A DNA stretch of 64,000 bases from Virgisporangium aliadipatigenens (GCF_016863615.1 NZ_BOPF01000022.1:1-64000), one strand, 5' to 3'. Numbered from the stretch's first letter, positions 32,531 to 41,487 are shown. The notes: generated by a model from the sequence alone, not told the origin. Translations and numbers: made by a program.

Positions 32531-34942
32531 TCACATCCCTGCCATGTCGTAGCTGATCGGGTCCGACTCCACCGCGGCGTCGAACCTGGGGTCCGCCGCC
32601 AGGATCGCCCGGCGCACGTCCAGCAGCTCGGTGACCCGCTGCTGGATCACGGCCGAGCCCATCATGCCGTCGTCGCCGACGTCGCTGCGGGCGTCGACCA
32701 CGTCCTCGACGATGTCGAGGATCTTCTCGACGGCGAGCGCGACGCTGCGGCCCCGTTCGGTGTAGACGACCACCGGCACCGTGGCGCCGTCCTCCGACGA
32801 GTACGCCCCGAGCAGGTGCGCCAGCCGCAGGACCGGCAGGATCTGGTCGCGGTACTGCACCACCTCGCGGTTGCCGACCCGTTCGAGGCGCTCCACCGGG
32901 AACTCCTCCAGGCGGGTGACCATGTCGAGCGGGATGGCGACGCGGCGTTCGCCGATGCCGGCGATGAGCAGCCGGTCGATGGTGCCGGAGGTCGCCTTCG
33001 TGGTGGCGTCGAGCTGGGCCTGGGCGCGTTCGATCTTGTCGGAGCCCAGGTGCGACCGGCGGGCCAGCGACGCCACGTCGAGGATCAGCGCCACCTTTCC
33101 GTCGCCGAGCAGGGTCGCGCCGGCGTACACACCCACGTCCTTGAACCGCGACGTGAGCGGCTTGACGACGACCTCCTCCGTGTTGAGCACCCGGTCGACA
33201 ACCAGCCCGAAGCGTCGACCCTCGGCGTGCAGCACCGCCACGTACACGTCGCGGTTGTGGTCCGAGGACGGGTCGCGCAGTTCGAGCGTCTGGTCGAGGT
33301 GCACCAGCGGCAGCAGCTTGCCGCGCAGCCGGTAGACCGGGGCACCCATCGCGTACTCGATCACCCGGCCGCCCTGGCCGTCGAGGTACACGAGTTCGTG
33401 CACGGCGACCTGCGGGATGACGTACCGCTCGGCGCCGCACTCGATGGTGAGGGCCTGGATGATCGCCAGGGTCAGCGGGATCGTGAGGCGCCACGTGGTG
33501 CCCACGCCGAGCGTGGACTCGACGTCGACGGCACCGCCGATGCGCTCGATGTTCGTCTTGACGACGTCCATGCCGACGCCGCGGCCGGAGACGTTCGTGA
33601 CCTTCTTGGCCGTGGAGAAGCCGGGCCGGAAAACCAGGGAGAGGATCTCCCGGCGGTCCATCAGCGCGAGCTGTTCGCGGGTGACGACCCCACGTTCGAG
33701 GGCCACCTCCGCGATCCGGTCCGGGTCCAGGCCGGCCCCGTCGTCGGTGACCTCGACGATGACGTGGCCGCCCTCGTGGTAGGCGCGCAGGGTGAGCGTG
33801 CCCTCCGGGTCCTTGCCCTTGAAGCGGCGGTCGTCCGGCAGCTCGATGCCGTGGTCGACGGCGTTGCGCACCAGGTGCGTCAGCGGGTCCTTCACCGCCT
33901 CCAGGAGGCTGCGGTCCAGCTCGGTCTCCCGGCCCTCCATGGCCAGGCGGACCCGCTTGCCGAAGCCGCTGGAGAGGTCCCGGACGACCCGCGGGAGCTT
34001 GGCCCAGATGTGGTCGATGGCCTGCATGCGCGTCTTCATGACGCTTTCCTGCAGCTCGCTGGTGATCAGGTTGAGCCGCTGGCCGGTGCGGGTCATCGAC
34101 GGGTCGTTCGCCCCGCCGATCGCGCGGACCAGCTGGTTGCGGGTCAGCACGAGTTCCCCGACCAGGCGCATCAGGGTGTCGAGCAGGTCGACGTCCACCC
34201 GGATCGAGCTGTCCGCGATGCTCCGGCGGGCCTGCCCGCCGGTCTCGTCCTCGGGTCCGACCGGCTCGACCTGTTCGGCCGGTGCCGGCGCCGCCGCGGC
34301 GAGCGGAGTTTCCGGGGGAACGTCGTCAGCTTCGCCACCGAAGGCCGCCCCGAGGACCGCCTTCGCCGGAGTCGCCTTCGCGGTCGGCTTCGCCGCGGAC
34401 TTGCGCGTGCGCGGCTTGCGCCCACCGGCCGACGCGTCCTCGGCCCCCTCACCATCGCCCTCGCCGGGCGTGGTGACGGTGACGGTGACCTCGACCGGCG
34501 TGGTCGCGGCGACAGCGGCGGCGGGCTTCGCGGCGGGGGCGGCGGTGCCGTTGATGCAGGCGGTGACGGCCTGGATGACGGGTTCGAGGTCGGAGTCGTC
34601 GCCCCCGCTGCCGTCGTTGCCGTTCTCCTCGATGTGGGTGAGCAGGCCGCGCACGCAGTCGATCATGCCGAGCAGCGCGTCGGTGGTCTGCGGCGTCATG
34701 GACTGCGCCCCGTCGCGGAGCCGGGCGAGCAGGTTCTCCCCGACGTGGGTCACCCGCTCCAGGCGGTTGAACGCCAGGAACCCGCTGGTGCCCTTGATCG
34801 TGTGGATCGTCCGGAAAATGCTCGACAACAGCTCCCGCGACCCGGGGTCCTGTTCGAGCGCGACGAGGTCCCGGTCGAGCTGGTCCAGGTTCTCGTGGCT
34901 CTCCACGAGGAACTCCTGGACGATGTCGCCCATTTCGTCCAC
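32531..34942 (-). CDS. cheA: CheA, chemotaxis histidine kinase with two CheW-like domains
   Basis: 803 residues. An N-terminal HPt domain with phospho-acceptor His47 (IHTIKGTSGF) is followed by an Ala/Pro/Lys-rich linker (about residues 130-255) with no clear CheY-binding P2 domain. Then come the dimerisation helices, the ATPase (LVRNAVDHGIELPDDRR, DDGAGLDPD, GRGVGMDVV) and two consecutive CheW-like domains (about residues 500-645 and 660-790). Standard CheA has one. GTG 34942 is favoured because AAGGGAGG lies four bases upstream; longer reading begins in the leader. It phosphorylates CheY and CheB. A FliA-like promoter precedes it, and cheW follows. Confidence 0.94.
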   Translation of the reverse strand: MDEMGDIVQEFLVESHENLDQLDRDLVALEQDPGSRELLSSIFRTIHTIKGTSGFLAFNRLERVTHVGENLLARLRDGAQSMTPQTTDALLGMIDCVRGLLTHIEENGNDGSGGDDSDLEPVIQAVTACINGTAAPAAKPAAAVAATTPVEVTVTVTTPGEGDGEGAEDASAGGRKPRTRKSAAKPTAKATPAKAVLGAAFGGEADDVPPETPLAAAAPAPAEQVEPVGPEDETGGQARRSIADSSIRVDVDLLDTLMRLVGELVLTRNQLVRAIGGANDPSMTRTGQRLNLITSELQESVMKTRMQAIDHIWAKLPRVVRDLSSGFGKRVRLAMEGRETELDRSLLEAVKDPLTHLVRNAVDHGIELPDDRRFKGKDPEGTLTLRAYHEGGHVIVEVTDDGAGLDPDRIAEVALERGVVTREQLALMDRREILSLVFRPGFSTAKKVTNVSGRGVGMDVVKTNIERIGGAVDVESTLGVGTTWRLTIPLTLAIIQALTIECGAERYVIPQVAVHELVYLDGQGGRVIEYAMGAPVYRLRGKLLPLVHLDQTLELRDPSSDHNRDVYVAVLHAEGRRFGLVVDRVLNTEEVVVKPLTSRFKDVGVYAGATLLGDGKVALILDVASLARRSHLGSDKIERAQAQLDATTKATSGTIDRLLIAGIGERRVAIPLDMVTRLEEFPVERLERVGNREVVQYRDQILPVLRLAHLLGAYSSEDGATVPVVVYTERGRSVALAVEKILDIVEDVVDARSDVGDDGMMGSAVIQQRVTELLDVRRAILAADPRFDAAVESDPISYDMAGM

Positions 34943-34967
34943 GCTGCCTCCCTTCACCGTGCGCCGT

Positions 34968-34993
34968 ATCGGCTGGTTTCGGCGCAACCTGAG
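34968..34993 (-). promoter_or_regulatory. Candidate FliA-type promoter for cheA-cheW
   Basis: Reverse strand CTCA, 16 bases, GCCGATAC, ending 25 bases before the cheA GTG. It shares a CCTCAGG start with the flhA element and a GCCGATA core with the cheB one. Confidence 0.6.
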
Positions 34994-35017
34994 GCTTGTT
35001 GCCCAGAGCGTGGTTAG

Positions 35018-35755
35018 TCAGCGACGAACCGTGACCGCCAGCTCCTTGGGTTCCGGGCCGGCGCGCGGGTCGGTGCGGACCAGCTCCGCCTGTTTGACCA
35101 GACGTTGTGCCGTGCTCAACTTCGGCTCGCAGGTCACCAGCGTGAGGACTGTCGGCCGACTGCTGTCGGGATCCGCGAGCACGGTGTCGTCCTGGGGTTC
35201 GACGATCACGGTGCGGGCGGCCCGGTAGACGAGCCAGCTGGTGCCGGTCTCCACGATCACCGGATCGCCGGCCTGGAGTTGGTCGAGGTCCCAGAAGACC
35301 TTCGGGTAGCGGTGCGCCGCGATCGCCGTGTTGCCCGGGGAGCCGAACGGCTGGGTCGAGACGATGCGCCCCGGCCCCATGTTGAGCTGCGGCTTCTCGG
35401 CGCCCTCGACGACGACGAAGTCCAGGCCGAGGCTGGGCAGGTACAGCCGGGCGACGGGGGTGCCGGGCGGCACGGGGGTGACGGGTTCGCGCCGGGGGCG
35501 GTCGGCGAGCCGGTGCGCCGGGGCCGGACGGGCGGCGTTGGGGGCGGGTGCCGCGTCGCCTTCACCGGCGCCGGCCGGGCCCCACTGCTCGGTCAGCGCC
35601 CGGTCGAGGACCTTCTGCTGCGCCAGCACATGGCGGATCTTGCCGACCCACTGCCACCCCGAACCGGCACCGACGGCCAGGCCGGCGAGCACGAGCAGCA
35701 CCGCCACGCCACGAATGATCTTGCCCGATTGAGCAGAAATTCCGGATTGCGGCAC
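35018..35755 (-). CDS. Sortase, class E-like
   Basis: 245 residues. One N-terminal membrane helix (about residues 13-36) and a Pro/Ala-rich stalk precede the sortase barrel: VARLYLPSLGLDFVVVEGAE, catalytic His in AIAAHRYPK, Cys in LTLVTCEP and Arg in STAQRLVKQ. His, Cys and Arg are in the right order. Such enzymes join proteins to peptidoglycan at LAxTG- or similar motifs in high-GC Gram-positives. No substrate protein with a sorting signal was seen nearby. Its position beside cheA looks incidental, since cheA has its own promoter after the sortase stop. Confidence 0.88.
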   Translation of the reverse strand: MPQSGISAQSGKIIRGVAVLLVLAGLAVGAGSGWQWVGKIRHVLAQQKVLDRALTEQWGPAGAGEGDAAPAPNAARPAPAHRLADRPRREPVTPVPPGTPVARLYLPSLGLDFVVVEGAEKPQLNMGPGRIVSTQPFGSPGNTAIAAHRYPKVFWDLDQLQAGDPVIVETGTSWLVYRAARTVIVEPQDDTVLADPDSSRPTVLTLVTCEPKLSTAQRLVKQAELVRTDPRAGPEPKELAVTVRR

Positions 35756-35780
35756 TAGCAGAGAATAACCGGTTTGCCCT

Positions 35781-37070
35781 TTACGCGGTCGCGAGGGCGG
35801 CCGGAACCGCCGGCTCGCTCCGGCGCACCAGCCGCGCCCCGGCCAGCCCGCACGCCGCCAGGCACACCGCGCCGCCGATCGCCAGCGCGGCCCGCGGTCC
35901 GGCCACCTCCGACAGCCAGCCCAGCAGCGGCGCGCCCACCATCCCGGAGAGCGAACCCACGACGCCGACCGCGGCGAGCACCCGCCCGCGCATGTCCTCC
36001 CGGGTGTCGAGCTGCACCCGCGCCGACACGGTGGTGTCCAGCAGCACCGCGGCGGCCGCGATCGGCACCAGCACCAGCGCGAACGCCCACAGCCCCGGCA
36101 CGAACGCCGCCACCACCTGAAGCGCGCTCGCCAGCAGCCCGGCGCCCACCAGCAGCCGCGTCGTCAGCTCCGCCCGCTGGCCGGCGACGAGCGCGCCGAG
36201 CACCGTTCCGGCGGCGAAGACGGCCGACAGCAGCCCGTAGCCCGCGGCTCCCCCGGCGAGCGGCCCGTCGCTCATCGCCGCCATCGTCACCTGGTAGTTG
36301 CGGCCCAGGCTGCCCAGCACGAACGACAGCGCCAGCGTCCCGAGCACCACCGGCTGCCGGAGCAGGTAGGCGAAGCCGGCCCGCACGGCTCCCGCCTCCC
36401 GCGGCGCGGCGGCCAGCGGGTGCAGGTCGGCGACCCGGACGCGCAGGAGCGCCACGACGACGCCGGCGAAGCTCACGGCGTTCCACAGGAAAAGGGGTGC
36501 CGGACCGAACGACGCGACCAGGACGCCACCCGCGGCCATGCCCACGATGCGGCCGGTGGAGTGGATCAGCGAGCCGAAGGCGAGCGCGGTCCCGAGCCGG
36601 GCCGGACCGGCGACCATGCCCCCGAACCGACCCAGGGCCGGACCGTCCACGGCGGAGACGACCCCGGAGACGGCGGCCACCGCGTAGATCGCCCACAGGC
36701 CGGCGTCGGCGAACACGGCCAGCGCCAGCGCCGCGGCCAGAACGGCGTGCAGCACCTGGGTCACCACGAGGATCCGGCGCACCGGCAGCCGGTCGGCGAG
36801 CGCGCCGCCGTACGGGCCGAGCAGCAGCACCGGCAGCGCCTGGACCAGCATCGCCAGCCCCATGCGCGTGGACGAACCGGTGACCTGCAGGACGTACCAG
36901 TTGACGCCCAGCACCTGCATCCAGGTACCGGTCACCGAGACGAGGTCCGCCCCGGCCCACAGCCGGACGTTGTACTGCCGCAGCACTTCACCGAATCGAC
37001 CCACGGAGGGCTCGTTCGGCCGGGGCACGTCCGGCAGAAGTGAGAGACCGGTGCCGCACTTCTCCGGCAC
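35781..37070 (-). CDS. MFS exporter, EntS-like
   Basis: 429 residues, twelve membrane helices. The N-terminus has RLWAGADLVSVTGTWMQVLG, and helix 2-3 shows ADRLPVRRILVVTQV, as in the enterobactin-exporter/macrolide-efflux branch of the MFS. It probably exports a small molecule, but the substrate is not predictable from sequence; no siderophore synthesis genes are in the window. The first ATG (37070) gives a 20-residue Pro-rich cytoplasmic lead, and a GTG about 22 residues later (VGRFGEVLRQYNVRLW) is an alternative start. Confidence 0.82.
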   Translation of the reverse strand: MPEKCGTGLSLLPDVPRPNEPSVGRFGEVLRQYNVRLWAGADLVSVTGTWMQVLGVNWYVLQVTGSSTRMGLAMLVQALPVLLLGPYGGALADRLPVRRILVVTQVLHAVLAAALALAVFADAGLWAIYAVAAVSGVVSAVDGPALGRFGGMVAGPARLGTALAFGSLIHSTGRIVGMAAGGVLVASFGPAPLFLWNAVSFAGVVVALLRVRVADLHPLAAAPREAGAVRAGFAYLLRQPVVLGTLALSFVLGSLGRNYQVTMAAMSDGPLAGGAAGYGLLSAVFAAGTVLGALVAGQRAELTTRLLVGAGLLASALQVVAAFVPGLWAFALVLVPIAAAAVLLDTTVSARVQLDTREDMRGRVLAAVGVVGSLSGMVGAPLLGWLSEVAGPRAALAIGGAVCLAACGLAGARLVRRSEPAVPAALATA

Positions 37071-37111
37071 CCGGATGATTCCTGGCCGCGACAGCGGGTA
37101 GGGATTGCTCC

Positions 37112-37324
37112 ATGAGCGAAGCGCAGTGGAGAGACGAGGAACGGCTGCCCCTGGCGGAGCTGGACCGGGCGATGGCGACCTACTCGCACGACGGTCAGGC
37201 CGACGACGCGACCGGTAACGACGCGGGTGCGGAACTGGAGTTCGGCGACGGCTCGACCGCGCGGCGCCCCGGCCGCCCCTCCCCGGACGGGCCGACGGTC
37301 GACGGCCGCACCGGCCCGAACTGA
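37112..37324 (+). CDS. Small acidic, Asp/Gly-rich hypothetical protein
   Basis: 70 residues starting at an ATG with GTAGGGATT upstream. The N-terminal part (EAQWRDEERLPLAELDRAMA) may be helical; the remainder is low-complexity Asp/Gly/Pro/Thr and probably disordered. No family was recognised. A 12-pair stem-loop directly after the stop supports a transcribed gene. It is divergent from the MFS exporter. Confidence 0.5.
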   Translation: MSEAQWRDEERLPLAELDRAMATYSHDGQADDATGNDAGAELEFGDGSTARRPGRPSPDGPTVDGRTGPN

Positions 37325-37332
37325 CCCGCGAA

Positions 37333-37363
37333 GGGGCGCCGGCATCCGGTGTGCCGGCGCCCC
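37333..37363. terminator. Bidirectional terminator stem-loop
   Basis: GGGGCGCCGGCA (37333-37344) and TGCCGGCGCCCC (37352-37363) pair perfectly over 12 bases around a seven-base loop between two convergent genes. Confidence 0.75.
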
Positions 37364-37379
37364 GACGCGACGGTGCGGA

Positions 37380-37898
37380 TCAAACCGTGAGGGCGATCCA
37401 CTTCTGGTTGAGCTTGCTCCCGTCGCACGCGTACGCGATCACCGCACGGTCCTCGGTGCCGCCGCTCCAGCTCTGGTCCAGGCACTGGCCGCTACGCGTG
37501 TTCTGCAGGCTGAACGTGCTGCCGGAGAGGTTGACGAGGCGCCAGTACTGGTTGGCGTTGCCGTTGCAGGGGTAGGCGATGACCTCCCTGTCCGCGGTGC
37601 CGCCGCTGTAGCTCTGGTCGAGGCACTTGTTGCTGCGGACGTTGATGAAGTAGATCCGCCCGTCGCCGGTGGTGACCCACTTCCACTGCTGGTTGGTGCC
37701 CGGGTTGCTGCAGACGTAGGCCTGGACGTTCTTGTCCTCGGTGCCGCCGGTCCAGCTCTGGTCCAGGCACTTGTCGCTGCGGTCGTTGACCAGCTTGTAG
37801 ATGCCCTGCAGCGTGTCGGCCGAGGCCGGTGACGGGGTGGCCGCCACGACGCCGACGGTGAACAGCGACATGACGAGGAACGCGAGGACGCGTCGCAT
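37380..37898 (-). CDS. Secreted ricin B-type beta-trefoil lectin
   Basis: 172 residues. A Sec signal peptide (RRVLAFLVMSLFTVGVVAAT, cleavage likely after ASA at about 27) is followed by one complete RICIN domain of three repeats, each with a KCLDQS/QCLDQS motif and a Q-x-W motif (NQQWKW, NQYWRL, NQKWIA). The three gamma-repeats are unusually similar. Such modules usually target enzymes to carbohydrates; here there is no catalytic domain, so it is a stand-alone lectin. AAGGAG lies six bases before the ATG. Its ligand could be cell-wall or environmental polysaccharide. Confidence 0.92.
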   Translation of the reverse strand: MRRVLAFLVMSLFTVGVVAATPSPASADTLQGIYKLVNDRSDKCLDQSWTGGTEDKNVQAYVCSNPGTNQQWKWVTTGDGRIYFINVRSNKCLDQSYSGGTADREVIAYPCNGNANQYWRLVNLSGSTFSLQNTRSGQCLDQSWSGGTEDRAVIAYACDGSKLNQKWIALTV

Positions 37899-38038
37899 CA
37901 GGTTCTCCTTGCGAGGGATGAGCAGGGACCGTCAGGCCGCACGCGTGTGTCAGGGGGAGATCAAGGTCATAACCACCCCCGTGCGGACCTGATCCGCAGC
38001 GAGCGTAGCAGTGATTGATCTCTATCCGAAGCCGGTGC

Positions 38039-38509
38039 TCAGGTGCGGCCGTCGGACTCCTGCGCCTGGCGCATGGCGTCCGCGTACGGCACCCAGTCGG
38101 CCAGGTAGACCGGGAAGCCCTTCGCCTCGAGCAGCGCCACCACGTCCGGATCGTCGTCGACGACCACGGCGATGGTCGAACGCTTCGCCAGTTCGGCCAG
38201 GCGATCGGCCTTGTAGAGGCGGGCGGGCCGGCGGTCGTTCGCGGGGCGCATCAGCACGCGCCGCGCGGGCAGGCCCTGGTCGCGCAGCCAGCGCTCGGTG
38301 ACCCGGCGGAGGCTCTCGGGGCGGCCGGTGAGCCAGACGATGTCATGTTCGGCCGACCAGCGGCGGGCCAGCTCGACGCCGGTCTCCAAAGGCGGGTCGT
38401 CGGCGGCGCCGGCGAAGAACCGGGTCCAGCTCTTGGGTGCGTTGACCACGTGGTGCAGCCGGTGCCGCACATCGGCGACCACGCCGTCCACATCGAAGAC
38501 CGCCAGCAC
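38039..38509 (-). CDS. HAD-superfamily phosphatase domain protein
   Basis: 156 residues. HAD motif I FDVDGVVADVRHRL at the N-terminus, motif II in VWLTGRPE, a Lys in ARLYKADRL and motif IV VVDDDPDVVALLEAKG. The order and the RHRL after motif I resemble the phosphatase domain of polynucleotide kinases and AcpB-like enzymes. It may act on nucleic-acid ends or a sugar phosphate. It starts at a GTG six bases after the stop of the RfaE2-type gene, so the two are co-transcribed. A role as the heptose-bisphosphate phosphatase is possible from the context but the motifs do not closely match GmhB. Confidence 0.78.
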   Translation of the reverse strand: MLAVFDVDGVVADVRHRLHHVVNAPKSWTRFFAGAADDPPLETGVELARRWSAEHDIVWLTGRPESLRRVTERWLRDQGLPARRVLMRPANDRRPARLYKADRLAELAKRSTIAVVVDDDPDVVALLEAKGFPVYLADWVPYADAMRQAQESDGRT

Positions 38510-38515
38510 GGGATC

Positions 38516-38968
38516 TCACGATAGGCGTTGCAGGATCCCGGTGGTCGAGTGCCCGTCGACGAACGGCAGCAGCCGCACCTGACCGCCGTACGAGTGCACC
38601 ACCGGCGCCTCCGGCAGGTCGGCCAGGTCGTAGTCGCCGCCCTTGACGTACACGTCGGGGCGCACCCGCGCGACGAGGCGCACCGGCGTGTCCTCCGCGA
38701 ACTCCACCACGTGATCCACGCACGACAGCGCCGACAGCACGAGCGCCCGGTCGGCGGCGCGGTGCACGGGACGGCCGGGGCCCTTGAGCCGGCGCACCGA
38801 GTCGTCGGAGTTCACCGCCACGACGAGCGCGTCCCCGAGGGCGCGCGCCTGCTGGAGGTAGGTGACGTGGCCGGCGTGCAGGATGTCGAAGCAGCCGTTC
38901 GTGAAGACGATCCGGTGCCCCGCGGCACGCTGACCAGCGAGGAACGCCTCTAGCGCGTCGTCTGTCAT
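38516..38968 (-). CDS. rfaE2: RfaE2/HldC-type sugar-phosphate nucleotidyltransferase
   Basis: 150 residues of the cytidylyltransferase-like fold: [20 protein letters not shown] with the HxGH motif, [20 protein letters not shown], and the closing [11 protein letters not shown]. This is the signature of the D-glycero-beta-D-manno-heptose 1-phosphate adenylyltransferase domain of RfaE/HldE. It would make ADP-heptose. ATG 38968 matches the family start; upstream in-frame sequence is intergenic. The matching kinase (rfaE1) is 14 kb away next to a GT9 transferase. Such genes are uncommon in Gram-positive bacteria. Confidence 0.88.
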   Translation of the reverse strand: MTDDALEAFLAGQRAAGHRIVFTNGCFDILHAGHVTYLQQARALGDALVVAVNSDDSVRRLKGPGRPVHRAADRALVLSALSCVDHVVEFAEDTPVRLVARVRPDVYVKGGDYDLADLPEAPVVHSYGGQVRLLPFVDGHSTTGILQRLS

Positions 38969-39081
38969 GGCGTGACCTCTACCCGAAAACACTTCAGGGA
39001 ACCGATTACTGAAAGCGATCACTAGGCGTACCGTCCGTAGTGGTTCCGACATGTGGTCGGTTTTGTGAAGGGTGGTACGAG

Positions 39082-39774
39082 ATGCGGCCCGAGGAGTCAC
39101 AGCGCTTCGCCGACCGGCGGGAGGCCGGCGCCGAGCTCGCGACCAACCTGCGGACCTACCTGGACGAGGGTGGGATCACCGAACGGCCGCTCATCCTGGG
39201 CATGTCGCGCGGCGGGGTACCGGTCGCGGCCGAGATCGCCCGGCAGTTGGACGCCGACCTGGACGTGATCGTCGTGACCCGCATCGGGCTGCCGTGGCGG
39301 CCGGAGTTCGGGGTCGGGGCGCTCGCCGAGAAAGGCCCGGCCGTCATCGATCACGACGCTCTCACCAGGGCGAACATCTCCGTCGCCGACCTGACGCCGG
39401 TCGTCGCCATGCAGCGCGAGGAGATCATCGGTCAGCTCGAACGCTACCGGGGCGGGCACGGCGTTCCCTCCGTCACCGGGCGGGTCGTCATCGTCGTGGA
39501 CGACGGGATGCAGACCGGGGTGCGGGCCCGCGCCGCCCTGCGCGCCATCCACGGCGACCTGCCGGCACACCTCGTCTTCGCCACGCCGGTCTGCGCCGCC
39601 GAGTCGATGGACCGGCTCGCGATCGAGGCCGACGGGCTGGTCCACGTGCGCTGCCCGTGCTGCTACAACGCCACCGGCCTCTGGTACCGGGACATCCCGG
39701 AACTCACCGACGACGACGTGCTCGAGGCGCTGCACTCGGTCTGGGACACCGTTCCGGTCGCCTCGGCGCGCTGA
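39082..39774 (+). CDS. Phosphoribosyltransferase-family protein
   Basis: 230 residues. A type I phosphoribosyltransferase fold with [20 protein letters not shown], an [16 protein letters not shown] loop and the PRPP-binding signature [16 protein letters not shown]. Proteins of this group are widespread in actinobacteria, often as fusions with a dienelactone hydrolase; this one is the stand-alone form. The base or partner substrate is not known. ATG 39082 is preceded by GAAGGGTGG. It is followed after 59 bases by a STAS-ATPase gene and may be stress-related, as family members often sit near universal stress proteins. Confidence 0.83.
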   Translation: MRPEESQRFADRREAGAELATNLRTYLDEGGITERPLILGMSRGGVPVAAEIARQLDADLDVIVVTRIGLPWRPEFGVGALAEKGPAVIDHDALTRANISVADLTPVVAMQREEIIGQLERYRGGHGVPSVTGRVVIVVDDGMQTGVRARAALRAIHGDLPAHLVFATPVCAAESMDRLAIEADGLVHVRCPCCYNATGLWYRDIPELTDDDVLEALHSVWDTVPVASAR

Positions 39775-39833
39775 ACGGACCGAACGGCCGGGAGCCCGCT
39801 GCCCGCACAGGACGGTTGGGTAAAGTTCGCGCC

Positions 39834-40580
39834 ATGACCCGCCTGACCGCCGATGCCACGGCGGCCGAGCCGGGCGATCCGGTGATCCTGCGTCTGACGG
39901 GCTCCCTGGACAGCGAAACCTCGCCGGTGCTCCAGGACGCGTTCAACCGGTGTCTGCCCGAGGAGCCCGGCCTGATCGTGCTGGACCTCGGTGCGGCCGA
40001 CGTGGCGACGGACGCCGTCAGCGCGCTCGCGCGCCTCGCCGACCAGGCCTCGGCCTGGCCGGGTGCGCGCCTCGTGCTCGGCGGCGCGGCACCGGCCGTC
40101 ACCGCGATGCTCATGGCCGCCGGGCTGACCCAGCGGGTGCCGATGTACCGCTCGGCGGACGAGGCGCTGATGCTGGTGCCGGCCAAGGCGCCGATGCCGG
40201 ACCGGGTGCTGATGCCGTTGGAGCCCAACATCACCGCCGCCTCGCGGGCCCGCCGGCTCGTCGACCGCTGCTGCGCGGAGTGGGACCTCGCCGCCCTGCG
40301 CGACCACGCCCGGCTCGTGGTGACGGAGCTGGTGAGCAACGCCGTCCGGCACGCGCACACGCCGTTGGAGGTGGCGCTGTCGCGGCGTACCGGGGCGGTC
40401 GACATCAGCGTGCGCGACCACAGCGGCGCGCTGCCCCGGCCGGGCGGCCCGGTGGCGCCGACCGTCGAAGGCGGGCGCGGGCTGCTGGTGGTGGACCTGC
40501 TGTGCCGCGCGTGGGGGGCGACGCCGACGCCGGACGGCAAGGTGGTCTGGGCGACGCTGGAGACGGCCGGGGTCTTCTAG
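39834..40580 (+). CDS. STAS-HATPase fusion, anti-sigma-factor type regulator
   Basis: 248 residues. Residues about 12-112 are a STAS domain (VILRLTGSLDSETSPVLQDA, LIVLDLGAADVATDAVSALA); the usual DSSG phosphorylation loop reads TDAVSAL, so the canonical serine is not obvious. Residues about 120-245 are an RsbW/SpoIIAB-like ATPase (ARLVVTELVSNAVRHAHTPL, ISVRDHSGALPR, EGGRGLLVVDLL). Fusion of antagonist and kinase halves in one chain suggests an internally controlled partner switch. ATG 39834 is the start of the STAS domain. It ends tail-to-tail with the next gene, sharing a CTAG. Confidence 0.82.
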   Translation: MTRLTADATAAEPGDPVILRLTGSLDSETSPVLQDAFNRCLPEEPGLIVLDLGAADVATDAVSALARLADQASAWPGARLVLGGAAPAVTAMLMAAGLTQRVPMYRSADEALMLVPAKAPMPDRVLMPLEPNITAASRARRLVDRCCAEWDLAALRDHARLVVTELVSNAVRHAHTPLEVALSRRTGAVDISVRDHSGALPRPGGPVAPTVEGGRGLLVVDLLCRAWGATPTPDGKVVWATLETAGVF

Positions 40581-41470
40581 ACCAGGACCGCCTCGCGGAC
40601 CGCGGGCGCGATCTCCGTCGCCCACACCCGCAGGGACGTCTCGTCCTGGGTGCCGCCGCCGGGCGCGAAGAGGGTGAAGCCGGCCGCGCCGTGCTCCAGG
40701 ACCGCGCCGGTCAGCTCCTCGACCCACTGCGCGACGTCGCCGCCGATCCAGCGGCCCTCGCCGTCGCGGGTGCGTTCGAGCGGCCGGGCGGAGATACGGC
40801 CGGGCAGGTTGTAGATCGTGGCGATGTCGCCGGGTTCGCGTCCGGCCGCGGTCGCCGCCGCGTCGATCACCGGCCGGGACTCGCGGTAGCGGGGGCTACG
40901 CCAGTCGGCGGCGCGGCCGGGGATCCAGCCGTCGGCGACCCGGCCGGTCGCGGCGAGGGACTTCGGACCGTTGGAGCCGGTCCAGATCGGTGGTGCGGGC
41001 ACGGGCGCCGGTTCGATGCCGTCGACCCGGTAGTACTTCCCGTGGAACGTCACCGGCCCGCCCCCGCCCGACAGCGCGCGGATCAGCACGACGGCCTCCT
41101 CGAAGGCCGCCACCGCGGCGCCGGGCGAGAGGCGTTCGACACCCATGGCGGCGATGCGGTCCCACAGCCCACCGGCACCCATGCCCAGCACGACGCGCCC
41201 GCCGGAGAGCGCCGAAAGGGAGGTGACCGTGCGGGCCAGCATCGGCGCCGGGCGGGTCGGCAGGTTGGTCACGTTGGCGAACGCGCTCAGCCGGCGGGTG
41301 TGCCCGAGCACGAACGCGACGGCCGCGTAGGCGTCGAGGCGCCCGCCGAAGTAGGGATGGTCCGACAGCGACACGAGATCCAGCCCGTCCGCGTCGGCCC
41401 GACCGACGAGCCGCAGCAGTTCCGGAACGTCGTCGATTCCCGTGTGCGCGCCGAATCCGAATACGACCAC
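40577..41470 (-). CDS. LLM-class F420/flavin-dependent oxidoreductase
   Basis: 297 residues from GTG 41470 (GGGGGTG five bases upstream). A luciferase-like TIM barrel: VFGFGAHTGIDDVPELLRLV, LVSLSDHPYFGGRLDAYAAV, TRRLSAFANVTNLPTRPAPM, RVVLGMGAGGLWDR and PIWTGSNGPKSLAATGRVAD. Actinobacterial members usually use F420 or FMN and act on diverse small molecules. It lies directly behind two tandem operator boxes and the marR gene, so it is probably the regulated target of that repressor, perhaps in detoxification. Substrate unknown. Confidence 0.87.
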   Translation of the reverse strand: MVVFGFGAHTGIDDVPELLRLVGRADADGLDLVSLSDHPYFGGRLDAYAAVAFVLGHTRRLSAFANVTNLPTRPAPMLARTVTSLSALSGGRVVLGMGAGGLWDRIAAMGVERLSPGAAVAAFEEAVVLIRALSGGGGPVTFHGKYYRVDGIEPAPVPAPPIWTGSNGPKSLAATGRVADGWIPGRAADWRSPRYRESRPVIDAAATAAGREPGDIATIYNLPGRISARPLERTRDGEGRWIGGDVAQWVEELTGAVLEHGAAGFTLFAPGGGTQDETSLRVWATEIAPAVREAVLV

Positions 41471-41487
41471 GTGTGCACCCCCGCGAT

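Noticed and set aside
37953..37980. GGGGG/CCCCC stem upstream of the ricin-B lectin gene
   Set aside because: Only a five-base homopolymer match with a long loop; too weak to call a terminator or operator.
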